A DNA stretch of 13,907 nucleotides from positions 1-13,907 of the forward strand of contig JAGQQZ010000385.1 of the NCBI GenBank assembly GCA_020425915.1, given 5' to 3'. Source of the DNA: Planctomycetota bacterium (GTDB lineage: Bacteria > Planctomycetota > UBA1135 > UBA2386). The position numbers and the translations under genes are program-made. This document shows, piece after piece, positions 8,501 through 13,907 of this stretch; positions within the stretch are counted from its first letter, which is position 1; every line of letters begins with the position of its first letter. The notes under the pieces were generated by a model, which was given only the letters and a program-made list of their open reading frames with translations, did not search any database and was not told the DNA's origin.

Positions 8501-9197
8501 CGTATCGGACGCGGCACGTGGCGTCCTTCTCGACGATTCCTTCGATCGTCAGCCTCGTGTCGGCCGGCGGCGTGATGTCCGCGATCAGCTCGGCCGGCAG
8601 CATCGCGCCGAGGATCCGGTTCGTCAGCAAGTAGAGGTCGAGATCGCCGTCGTTGTCGTAGTCGGCGAACGCCGCGGTCGTGCAGGCGCCGACGAACCCC
8701 AGACCGAGCTTGCCGGCGCACTCGACGAAGGTACCGTCGCCGCGGTTCTGGTAGAGCAGGTTCGGCGCCTCGAGGTTGCAGACGTAGAGGTCGAGGTCGC
8801 CGTCGTCGTCGACGTCCGCGAACGTCGCCATCGTTCCCCAGGCCGCACCGCCGTCGAGCCCGCCGGCCGATTCGGTGACGTCCTCGAAGCGCAGCGGCGA
8901 GGTCTGGCGGAACAGCTTGTTGGGGCCGTCCTGTGACACCAGGTAGATGTCCGGCAGCCCGTCGTCGTCGTAGTCCCCGACCGCCAGGCCCGCGCCGTTG
9001 TAGAGGTAAGGCAGGTTGTGGCGGCGCTCGAGCAGGTTCTGGAACTCCAGGCCGGTCGTCGCGGGATCGAGCTTCGCGAACCGCGGACCGTCGCCGATCG
9101 ACCTCGCTCGCAGCGGAACGTCGGTCACCAGCGCGTCGGTCGATTCGTCGCTGTGACAAGCCGCGAGTGCGAGCAGGATCCACGGAACCGTTCTCAT
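5595..9197 (-). CDS. Giant FG-GAP/VCBS-repeat lipoprotein with two ASPIC/UnbV domains (CRTAC1-like)
   Basis: A 1200-residue exported lipoprotein. A short signal peptide ends in the lipobox L-A-A-C, with C14 as lipidation site. Fourteen calcium-binding-type loops of the D-x-D-x-D-G-x-x-D kind begin at residues 75, 128, 179, 276, 328, 408 and 495, then 711, 772, 832, 884, 918, 1022 and 1086, indicating two beta-propellers of the FG-GAP type. Each set is followed by an ASPIC/UnbV domain (about 525-608 and 1117-1200), with G-V-G-A-R-I / G-I-G-A-R-L and V-V-W-P-S-G / I-R-W-P-D-G motifs. L-L-P-H-R-H-S-R-M-G-P-G at 650-661 and P-V-R-G-R-S-C near 939-945 are typical of the large family found in Bacteroidota and Planctomycetota. 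Adhesion or glycan/protein binding at the cell surface is likely; no enzyme motif is visible. The start is 24 nt after the ABC permease stop, without a clear Shine-Dalgarno sequence. Confidence 0.93.
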   Translation of the reverse strand: MRTVPWILLALAACHSDESTDALVTDVPLRARSIGDGPRFAKLDPATTGLEFQNLLERRHNLPYLYNGAGLAVGDYDDDGLPDIYLVSQDGPNKLFRQTSPLRFEDVTESAGGLDGGAAWGTMATFADVDDDGDLDLYVCNLEAPNLLYQNRGDGTFVECAGKLGLGFVGACTTAAFADYDNDGDLDLYLLTNRILGAMLPAELIADITPPADTRLTIEGIVEKDATCRVRYGEFTFLGGQPDRLIRNDGYARWVDVTEASGIHDAGMGLSATWWDFDDDGFLDLYVANDLESPDVLWRNRGDGTFEDVSERALPHTAYYGMGSDFGDLDNDGRFDFCVADMSSRTHYMSKMLMGNMGDRRWFLENARPPQYMRNAVYLNTGADRFLEAAYLTGLASTDWTWTVRFADLDNDGRLDLFATNGIPRFDNDPDAQPEFRRLWELGERERALDFARNLPPVRETNLAFRNLGDYHFEEVGTAWGIAEQSVSQGAVLTDLDRDGDLDVVINNMNAPASVYENRTADANALVLRLQGERDNSFGVGARIEVAAGGRIHARQVVLARGYLSGNEAIVHIGIGAAERADSVRVVWPSGQCQDAGSLAAGALHTIRQDPEVRTLSEPAPPTQPLFDRLEVRGARHQERDFDDYAVQPLLPHRHSRMGPGVAIAADGTTVMTGAAGQPSVRLQPGPKGLDRATELPDPAEAEQLGALWFDYDSDGDEDLYLVAGGVEHGDDPIRLQDHLLRNDGDGRFVDVSVSVLPKSSAEGHGPVAAADFDRDGDLDLFVGGRVTAGRYPEAPPSRLLRNDDGVFEDVTDRLAPGLLTAGLVTSAIWSDVDADGFVDLLVTAHWEPVRLFANQGGQRLVDRTAAVGLAEHLGLWNGIAAGDFDRDGDIDFAVTNLGWNSKYKASTDHPMEIYAADFDQNGTFDIVEAKHSGDRHLPVRGRSCSSQAMPFIASKFRTFDSFARATLDEIYTPAALAKARLCRATTLASSLLVNHGSAGFEVRELPRLAQIAPGFGIVAVDLDGDGWLDLAIAQNSYSPEPETGRMDGGVSAILRGTGPMEFHVIGPAESGILLASDTKSLAVADHDADGRPDLLFGINDEGLALFENRSDAARFLAVRLRGTAGNPSGIGARLTLRAGDAAPHVREIHAGGSYLAQSTAAAFFALPVGVSTRLEIRWPDGSATTHEIDGADRVVTISR

Positions 9198-9221
9198 GGC
9201 GCCGAGGATATCAGACGCGCG

Positions 9222-9983
9222 TCACGGGTCGTCGGTCAGAGCGAACTCGCGCGACGTCGTGATCCAGCAGGTCGCGATGAGCGCGACCGCGCAGAGCGAC
9301 AGCACGGATGCGACCGCGACCGGCGTCGTGACCTCGCTGACGAGGGCGCGGAGTTCCGAGCGCAGCATCCCTTCCAGGTCCGACAGTTCGAACGCGATGC
9401 TGCGCATGTGGTACTGCGCCGTGAAGTTCCGCCCGAACGTCGGTGCCCAGGCCAGCGCGATCTCGCTGACGCCCAGGTACGCGAGCCCGGCGATCAGGGC
9501 CCGTCGGGTGAAGATCGAACCGAGGAGCGCGAAGACCGCGTTGTAGGTCGCGGTCGCGAACACGGTCGCGACGGCGATGGCTGCGAGGTTCTGCGCGGAG
9601 ACCGCTCCGACGATCGCCCACCCGATGGTCAGGCTCAGGGTCGTCAAGGCGACGAGGATCCCGACGTTGGCGAGGTACTTGCCCATCAGCACGCGCCAAC
9701 GCGCGATCGGGCGCGTGAACAAGTAGGTCAGGGTCTGGTTCTGCACCTCGGCGCCGATGATCGAAGTGCCGTACAACATCGACGCCAACGCCGGCAACGC
9801 GAGTGCGTAGATCGCGTAGAGGAACACCGAGGTCTGGACCTGCTCCTCGACCGGGCTGCGGAACTCGCCCTGGGTGCGGATCAACGTCAGGATCGGCAGC
9901 GGGATCGCCATGCAAACGAGCAGGAGCCACCGACGACTGCCGGCGAACATCTGTCGCAGGTGGAGTTGGGCGACGGCGAACAT
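9222..9983 (-). CDS. ABC-2 type permease (second pair)
   Basis: A 253-residue integral membrane subunit of an ABC-2 transporter. Six hydrophobic segments lie near residues 19-36, 52-77, 103-126, 134-157, 162-180 and 221-241. The cytoplasmic signature between spans two and three, A-E-V-Q-N-Q-T-L-T-Y-L at 78-88 followed by R-P-I-A-R-W-R at 91-97 and G-K-Y-L at 101-104, is the usual mark of this family, as in NatB- or GldF-like permeases. A loop of about 40 residues (181-220) precedes the last span. The ATG overlaps the stop of the upstream ATPase by one base (TGATG), so it is very probably that ATPase's partner. The substrate is unknown; relatives move ions, drugs, lipids or envelope components. 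The lipoprotein gene starts 24 nt downstream, so both are likely on one transcript. Confidence 0.9.
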   Translation of the reverse strand: MFAVAQLHLRQMFAGSRRWLLLVCMAIPLPILTLIRTQGEFRSPVEEQVQTSVFLYAIYALALPALASMLYGTSIIGAEVQNQTLTYLFTRPIARWRVLMGKYLANVGILVALTTLSLTIGWAIVGAVSAQNLAAIAVATVFATATYNAVFALLGSIFTRRALIAGLAYLGVSEIALAWAPTFGRNFTAQYHMRSIAFELSDLEGMLRSELRALVSEVTTPVAVASVLSLCAVALIATCWITTSREFALTDDP

Positions 9984-10915
9984 CAGCGTGCCCCCGTGAG
10001 GTATCGGAACACCGCCTCGAGGTTGTCGTCCTCGGACGACAGCTCGTGCACGGTGACCTTCGCGTGCAGCGCGTGCTCGGCGAAGCGTGCGTAGAAGCCC
10101 GCTGGGTCGCGCGTGCCGACGACGATCGTGCCGTCATCGGCGAGCTCGAGGTCGGTCACGGCTGCGTCCGAGGCCAGCCGGCTGGCCAGCAGATGAGCTT
10201 GGCCAGGGCCGCAGCGGACGTTGATCCGGTGCGGGAACTCGTTCATCAGCGATCGGATCTCGTGGACGTTGCCGGAAGCCAGGATGCGACCGCCGAAGAT
10301 CAGCAAGAACTCGTGCGTCATCTCCTGCACTTCGTGCAGTACGTGACTCGAGACGACGATGCTCCGGCCTTCGGCACCGAGCCGCTTGATGAGCTCGGTC
10401 AGCTCGTGGCGGCCGATCGGATCGGTGCCGGTCAACGGTTCGTCCAGGATCAGCAACTCCGGGTCGTGAACGAGGGCTTGCGCGACCTTGGTGCGCTGCC
10501 GCATGCCCTTCGAGTACGTGCGGATCGGGCGGTGCATGAACTCCGTCGCGTTGCACGACTCGAGTGCTCGCTCGGCGGCTTGCTTCGCGCCGGATCGTGA
10601 CATCCCCGAGAGCCGACCCAGCGACTCGACGAACTCGAAGGCGGTCATGAAGTCGTAGAACGCGTCGTACTCGGGGCAGAACCCGATCCGTCGGAACAAC
10701 TCGGGGTTGCTCCAGGGATCCTCGCCCAGCACGCGGATGGACCCGACCGACGGGCGCAGTTGGGCGGTCATCAGCTTCAACAGCGTGGACTTCCCTGCAC
10801 CGTTCGGCCCGAGCAACCCGTGGACGCCCGGCCGGATGTCGAACGTCATGTCGTTGACGCCGATGACGACCCCGTACAGCTTCGTGAGTTCGCGCGTTTC
10901 GAGGATCGGGGTCAT
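9983..10915 (-). CDS. ABC transporter ATP-binding protein (second pair)
   Basis: A 310-residue ATPase that powers the permease encoded next. Walker A G-P-N-G-A-G-K-S-T is at 36-44, the ABC signature Y-S-K-G-M-R-Q-R at 134-141, Walker B L-L-I-L-D-E-P at 154-160 and the switch histidine at H191 (S-S-H). The Q-loop position reads C-P-E-Y-D near 80-84, with Glu where many ATPases have Gln. The D-loop is T-G-T-D rather than S-G-L-D; I recall similar forms in a branch of ABC-2 ATPases, so it is probably not a defect. After the ATPase core comes a C-terminal domain of about 80 residues, common in ABC-2 drug/lipid exporters. The ATG overlaps the first permease's stop by one base, and its own stop overlaps the second permease's start by one. 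A GTG directly before the ATG is a possible alternative start. Confidence 0.94.
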   Translation of the reverse strand: MTPILETRELTKLYGVVIGVNDMTFDIRPGVHGLLGPNGAGKSTLLKLMTAQLRPSVGSIRVLGEDPWSNPELFRRIGFCPEYDAFYDFMTAFEFVESLGRLSGMSRSGAKQAAERALESCNATEFMHRPIRTYSKGMRQRTKVAQALVHDPELLILDEPLTGTDPIGRHELTELIKRLGAEGRSIVVSSHVLHEVQEMTHEFLLIFGGRILASGNVHEIRSLMNEFPHRINVRCGPGQAHLLASRLASDAAVTDLELADDGTIVVGTRDPAGFYARFAEHALHAKVTVHELSSEDDNLEAVFRYLTGAR

Positions 10916-11865
10916 CACGAATTCATGGGGGCGGAGATGCGCCGCCACACTCCGATCGAGCACGCGACGGTCAGGACCGCGAGGGCGATCGAGGAGAAGG
11001 AGGAGCTCGTCGACTCGGTGAACGACTCGACCAGGGTCGGCGCCTCGAACGAGTTCGCGATCGCGTTCGACAGCGTCTCCCTGAGACTGAGCAACATCGG
11101 CCACGCGGCGCCCGGGAACAGCTCGACGTGCAGGATCCAGTATGTGATCTCGCCGCCGACGAGAATCGCGATCATCGTAAACGTGGCGACGCGCTGGTCG
11201 CGTGTCGTCGACGAGATGAACAGCCCCAGCGCGGTCACGGGGACGATCGTCGTCAGCGAAGCCTGGACGATCGATGGCACGATGTGCCAGGTCTGCAGCA
11301 GCGTGTCGATCGAAGGGGCGAACAGCACGCTGAGGACGTAGGCGCCGATCGACGGGACCAGCGTGAACCACGCGACATAGCCTGCGAGGATTCCCGCCTT
11401 GCCGAGCAGGTAGTCGAGTCGACCGATCGGCTTCGAGAAGTAGAGCAGGAAGGCCTTGGTGCGCAGGTCGTTCGAGATCAACTTCGGTGCGACCGCGAGC
11501 GTGATCAGTCCGACGGCCGGTAGGACGAAGGTGTGCGCTCCCAGGAACATGTCGTTCCAGATCAGCTCGCGCACGGCTCCCGGGTCGTCGCGCAGCGCGC
11601 GCATGAACTCCGAGCCCAACGCGCCGCGCAGGATCGCCTGCGAGAAGCCGCTCGGGATCCGACCGTCGGGGTCGGTGATGACACCTACCGCGAAGAAGAA
11701 CCAGCCGAGGTACAGCAGCGGGACGATCGCCAGGAAGCACAGTCGTCGAACGAACACCGGTCGCCGCGCGAGTGCGATCCCGGTGCGCGTGATCGACCAC
11801 GCGCGAGCCCAGCGTGGGCGCGTGGACCCCTTCCAGACCCGGTAACCGAGCTCATGAATTGGCAT
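10915..11865 (-). CDS. ABC-2 type permease (first pair)
   Basis: A 316-residue membrane subunit. The N-terminus M-P-I-H-E-L-G-Y-R-V-W-K-G (1-13) followed by a basic stretch is a recurring start in one branch of bacterial ABC-2 permeases and fixes the start codon, even though this puts it 14 nt inside the upstream ATPase gene. Hydrophobic segments are near 41-61, 110-128, 154-184, 197-217, 226-246 and 290-307. The cytoplasmic signature I-S-N-D-L-R-T-K-A-F-L-L-Y at 130-142, then S-K-P-I-G-R-L-D-Y at 144-152, is clear. The loop between spans one and two (62-109) is long and probably extracytoplasmic. A longer frame upstream runs through the ATPase gene and is an artefact. The substrate is unknown. 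The overlap with the ATPases on both sides argues for tight co-translation of the four transporter genes. Confidence 0.9.
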   Translation of the reverse strand: MPIHELGYRVWKGSTRPRWARAWSITRTGIALARRPVFVRRLCFLAIVPLLYLGWFFFAVGVITDPDGRIPSGFSQAILRGALGSEFMRALRDDPGAVRELIWNDMFLGAHTFVLPAVGLITLAVAPKLISNDLRTKAFLLYFSKPIGRLDYLLGKAGILAGYVAWFTLVPSIGAYVLSVLFAPSIDTLLQTWHIVPSIVQASLTTIVPVTALGLFISSTTRDQRVATFTMIAILVGGEITYWILHVELFPGAAWPMLLSLRETLSNAIANSFEAPTLVESFTESTSSSFSSIALAVLTVACSIGVWRRISAPMNS

Positions 11866-12781
11866 GCGAGGCTCCGTCGTCGCGCAGGGACTGGAGAAAG
11901 ATCTTCTCGAGCGAGTTCCGTGCCGGTGTGATCTCGTGCAGGGACATTCCGCATTGCAGCGTCGCTTCGAGCAGTTGTCCCGAAAGATCACCCTCGCCGC
12001 TGGCCCGCACGACGTCGGCGCTGGTCGCCTCCGCGCTGAACCCGCGGTTCCTGAGCGCGGTCGCGAGGCGGTTGGAGTCACCGCCACCGATTCGGACCGT
12101 GACGGCGGTGTCGACGGTCCGGCGGAGGTTCTCGAGCGTGTCGTAGCGCAGGAGTTTGCCACGGGACAGGATCATGGCGGCGTCGCAGCACGCCTCGACG
12201 TCGTGCAGGATGTGCGTCGAGATGACCACGCTGACGCCCTTGTTGCGTGCGAGGTCGCGCACGAGTTCCAGCATCTGCTCGCGTCCATCGGGATCCATGC
12301 CGCTGGTCGGTTCGTCGAGGAACACGAGCTGCGGGGAATGCACGAGCGCGATCGCCAACCGGATGCGCTGCTTCATTCCCGTCGAGTACGTCTGCACCTC
12401 ACGGTAGCGCGATTCGCCGAGCTGGACGTAGTCGAGCATCTCGTGTGCGCGGCGAAGCGCGGTGAGGGGCGGGATCCCGGCGAGTTCGGCCGTGCGTGCG
12501 ACGATCTCGACGCCGCGAAGCCCGGCGATGTAGCAGTCGTCCTCCGGCATGTAGCCGACGACCTCACGAATCGAAACGGCGTTCCGCACGTCGCGCCCGA
12601 GCACCTCGGCGCGCCCCCGCGTCAACCGGACGAGCCCGAGCAGCAGCTTGATCATCGTGCTCTTGCCGGCACCGTTCGGTCCCAGCAGGCCGATCGAACC
12701 CGGCTCGACCTCGACCGAAACGTCGTCGAGGGCACGGAAACCGGAGTACTCCTTCGTGACGCCGTCGAGCCGGAAGATCAT
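11852..12781 (-). CDS. ABC transporter ATP-binding protein (first pair)
   Basis: A 309-residue ATPase. Walker A G-P-N-G-A-G-K-S-T is at 34-42, the signature Y-S-T-G-M-K-Q-R at 132-139, Walker B L-V-F-L-D-E-P at 152-158, the D-loop S-G-M-D at 160-163 and the switch histidine at H190. The Q-loop region reads G-Y-M-P-E at 76-80, the form usual in NatA/GldA-like exporters. A C-terminal domain of about 90 residues follows and ends in S-L-E-K-I-F-L, the motif that commonly closes this family. It is the first gene of the five-gene cluster. Upstream are 75 nt before the stop of the methyltransferase-like gene, where a promoter could lie, though no convincing -35/-10 pair is seen. Its 3' end contains the start of the permease gene. 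It probably works with that permease; pairing with the other permease cannot be ruled out. Confidence 0.95.
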   Translation of the reverse strand: MIFRLDGVTKEYSGFRALDDVSVEVEPGSIGLLGPNGAGKSTMIKLLLGLVRLTRGRAEVLGRDVRNAVSIREVVGYMPEDDCYIAGLRGVEIVARTAELAGIPPLTALRRAHEMLDYVQLGESRYREVQTYSTGMKQRIRLAIALVHSPQLVFLDEPTSGMDPDGREQMLELVRDLARNKGVSVVISTHILHDVEACCDAAMILSRGKLLRYDTLENLRRTVDTAVTVRIGGGDSNRLATALRNRGFSAEATSADVVRASGEGDLSGQLLEATLQCGMSLHEITPARNSLEKIFLQSLRDDGASHANS

Positions 12782-12856
12782 CGCAGCGGACGATAGACCC
12801 CGTGCGGGACCATGGGAAGGGCGGCGCGTCGGAGCCGACGAGTGATGCGCCGGATG

Positions 12857-13546
12857 TCAGCGGATTCCATGCACGCACGTGCGGCGGAACACGACTTCTA
12901 TTTCTCCGTCGGTCTGCAGTCGTTCGGCGAGCTTGATCCGCAGCGACTCGACGAAGTCGGCATCCGTCTCCAACTCGGCCGTCGCGAACTCTGCGAGTTC
13001 GCGAGGGGACTCGAAGCGCGCGAGGTGCGTGCCGACCTCTCCCTGGACGTTTCGGAGCCCCAACTTGCGCAGCCCCTGCGCCGCGTCGCCTTCCGACGGT
13101 CCTCGCCAGCGGCCGAGCCCAGCCGCTTCGCCGGCGGCCCGCCACGCGCTCGCGACGACTTCGCACGCCGACTCGGCCGGCAGATCGAGGACGAACCGGC
13201 CGCCGGGCCGCAGCGAGTGGGAGATGATCGTTCCCCATCGCTCGATCGGCCAGCCGATGTTCCACGCCGGGCTCGCGTACATCGCGTCGAACCGACCGAG
13301 GATCTCCTCGCCGGTCGGTTCCAGCGCGATCACACTCAGCGCCGGGTGTTCGATCGTCAGCAGTCGATCGACGACGGCGTCGTTCGGGTCGACGACGACG
13401 AGCAGCCCGTCGCCACCGACGCGATCGAGGAGCGCATGCACTGGCGGTACCGAGTGCGCGGTGACCTGCAGGACCCGTTCGCCGCGGCGTGCGTCGAGCA
13501 ACGAGAGCGATTCCGCGTTCCAGGGCGGATCGAACGCGAAGATCAC
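12857..13546 (-). CDS. Methyltransferase-fold protein with degenerate SAM-binding loop
   Basis: A 229-residue soluble protein whose layout follows class I SAM-dependent methyltransferases, although the key motif is poor. G-E-R-V-L-Q-V-T-A-H-S at 22-32 is where the D/E-x-G-x-G-x-G loop is expected, but the glycines are missing. L-L-V-V-V-D-P-N at 48-55 fits the second strand with its acidic end (D53). F-D-A-M-Y-A-S-P-A-W at 87-96 and L-R-P-G-G-R-F-V-L-D-L at 112-122 match the strand-4 and strand-5 regions well. An early D-P-P-W at 6-9 is also seen. It may be a true methyltransferase with a changed cofactor pocket, or a non-catalytic relative. The start is a GTG overlapping the ribonuclease Z stop (GTGA), implying translational coupling. 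No upstream ATG fits, since a longer frame would run through the rnz gene. Confidence 0.75.
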   Translation of the reverse strand: MIFAFDPPWNAESLSLLDARRGERVLQVTAHSVPPVHALLDRVGGDGLLVVVDPNDAVVDRLLTIEHPALSVIALEPTGEEILGRFDAMYASPAWNIGWPIERWGTIISHSLRPGGRFVLDLPAESACEVVASAWRAAGEAAGLGRWRGPSEGDAAQGLRKLGLRNVQGEVGTHLARFESPRELAEFATAELETDADFVESLRIKLAERLQTDGEIEVVFRRTCVHGIR

Positions 13547-13907
13547 TCGTCGGCCTCCGTCCGCTTCGCCGGCACCGGGATCCGCAGCCCGTCCTCGGCG
13601 GCGACGACGTCGTCGTGCACCTCGCGGGCTTCGGCGACGAACGGCTCGACGTCGTGATAGCGCTGGCTGAAGTGGGTCAGGACCAGTCGGCGGGCCCCGG
13701 CCTCGTGCGCGATCCGCGCCGCCTGCTTGGCCGTGAGGTGGGCGTTGGCGTGGGCCTCGCGGGCCTCGGACTCCAGGTAGGTCGATTCGCAGATCAACAG
13801 GTCGACGCCGCGAGCGAGTTCGAACGCGGCGTCGCACATGCGCGTGTCCATGATGAACGCGACGCTCTGACCGCGACGTTCGCGGCCGAACTCGGAGATG
13901 TGACGAA
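13543..13907 (-). CDS. rnz: Ribonuclease Z, C-terminal part (5' end cut by window edge)
   Basis: The last 120 or so residues of the tRNA 3'-processing endonuclease, a zinc-dependent metallo-beta-lactamase-fold enzyme. The frame stays open to the right edge, so roughly the first 190 residues, including the H-x-H-x-D-H motif, are outside the window. Visible hallmarks in order: V-A-F-I-M-D-T-R, whose Asp is the bridging metal ligand; D-L-L-I-C-E-S-T-Y-L; H-A-N-A-H-L-T-A-K-Q-A, the usual H-S/T-T region; and L-V-L-T-H-F-S-Q-R-Y, whose His is the last metal ligand. This order and spacing separate RNase Z from other metallo-beta-lactamases. The ATG at 13851 is internal (the Met of I-M-D-T-R), not the start. 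The stop overlaps the methyltransferase-like gene by four bases. The job is processing of tRNA precursors in the cytoplasm. Confidence 0.93.
   Translation of the reverse strand, partial: RHISEFGRERRGQSVAFIMDTRMCDAAFELARGVDLLICESTYLESEAREAHANAHLTAKQAARIAHEAGARRLVLTHFSQRYHDVEPFVAEAREVHDDVVAAEDGLRIPVPAKRTEADE

Noticed and set aside
5595..9197. Many scattered copies of a short sequence resembling gtcgaggtcgccgtc
   Set aside because: These are the codons for D-G-D-L-D-L in the calcium loops. They are protein repeats, not a DNA repeat, CRISPR array or binding-site cluster; their spacing follows the propeller blades and is irregular.
10113..10463. Non-canonical D-loop (T-G-T-D) and Q-loop Glu as signs of an inactive ATPase
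   Set aside because: Walker A, Walker B, signature and switch His are all intact, and I recall similar D-loops in a branch of ABC-2 ATPases, so a loss of activity is not supported.
12782..12856. Possible hairpin (CGTCGG at 12827-12832 against CCGACG at 12835-12840) as a terminator between the methyltransferase-like gene and the ABC cluster
   Set aside because: Only a 5-bp stem is possible once a loop is allowed and there is no U-tract, so it is no better than expected in GC-rich DNA. Nothing else is seen in this 75-nt gap.
1..13907. Search for tRNA genes, rRNA, insertion sequences, integrases, toxin-antitoxin pairs, CRISPR arrays or defence genes
   Set aside because: No transposase or recombinase motif, no cloverleaf-like segment, no regularly spaced repeat array and no recognised defence domain was found by reading; coding density leaves little room for them.

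Overview
The window is a dense, GC-rich stretch of bacterial chromosome with about 12 genes, no gap above roughly 110 bases, and no RNA gene, CRISPR array or mobile element that I can see. GTG starts, stop/start overlaps and a giant lipoprotein of the ASPIC/UnbV (CRTAC1-like) type next to paired ABC-2 transporters suggest a Planctomycetota-like organism. This is inference: Acidobacteriota, Gemmatimonadota or Myxococcota are not excluded, and no phylogenetic marker here settles it.

Layout. One gene on the + strand, a polytopic membrane protein cut by the left edge (2-1618), converges on and overlaps the end of the first - strand gene. Everything else is on the - strand. Read in transcription order from the right edge it is: ribonuclease Z (5' end cut), a methyltransferase-fold protein overlapping it by 4 nt, a 75-nt gap, then five closely packed genes: ABC ATPase, ABC-2 permease, second ABC ATPase, second ABC-2 permease, and a 1200-residue lipoprotein with 14 calcium-binding-type loops and two ASPIC/UnbV domains. 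After a 112-nt gap come an arginine-rich secreted protein ending among GC hairpins, a DUF2203 protein, a Dabb-domain protein, malate dehydrogenase, a TSUP (TauE/SafE) membrane exporter and a YdfG-like short-chain dehydrogenase.

How they may work together. The two ATPase/permease pairs are joined by overlaps of 14, 1 and 1 nt and lie 24 nt ahead of the lipoprotein, so they are probably one transcript. A link between the transporters and the surface lipoprotein is plausible but unproven. At the other end, mdh, the TSUP exporter and the dehydrogenase are separated by 4 nt and then overlap by 4 nt. That suggests a small carbon- or sulfonate-acid metabolism and export unit. The most interesting points are the duplicated 7+7 loop architecture of the lipoprotein, the exporter/reductase pair, and a methyltransferase-fold protein that lacks the usual glycine-rich SAM loop. 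I found no clear evidence of a wholly new defence or mobile system.
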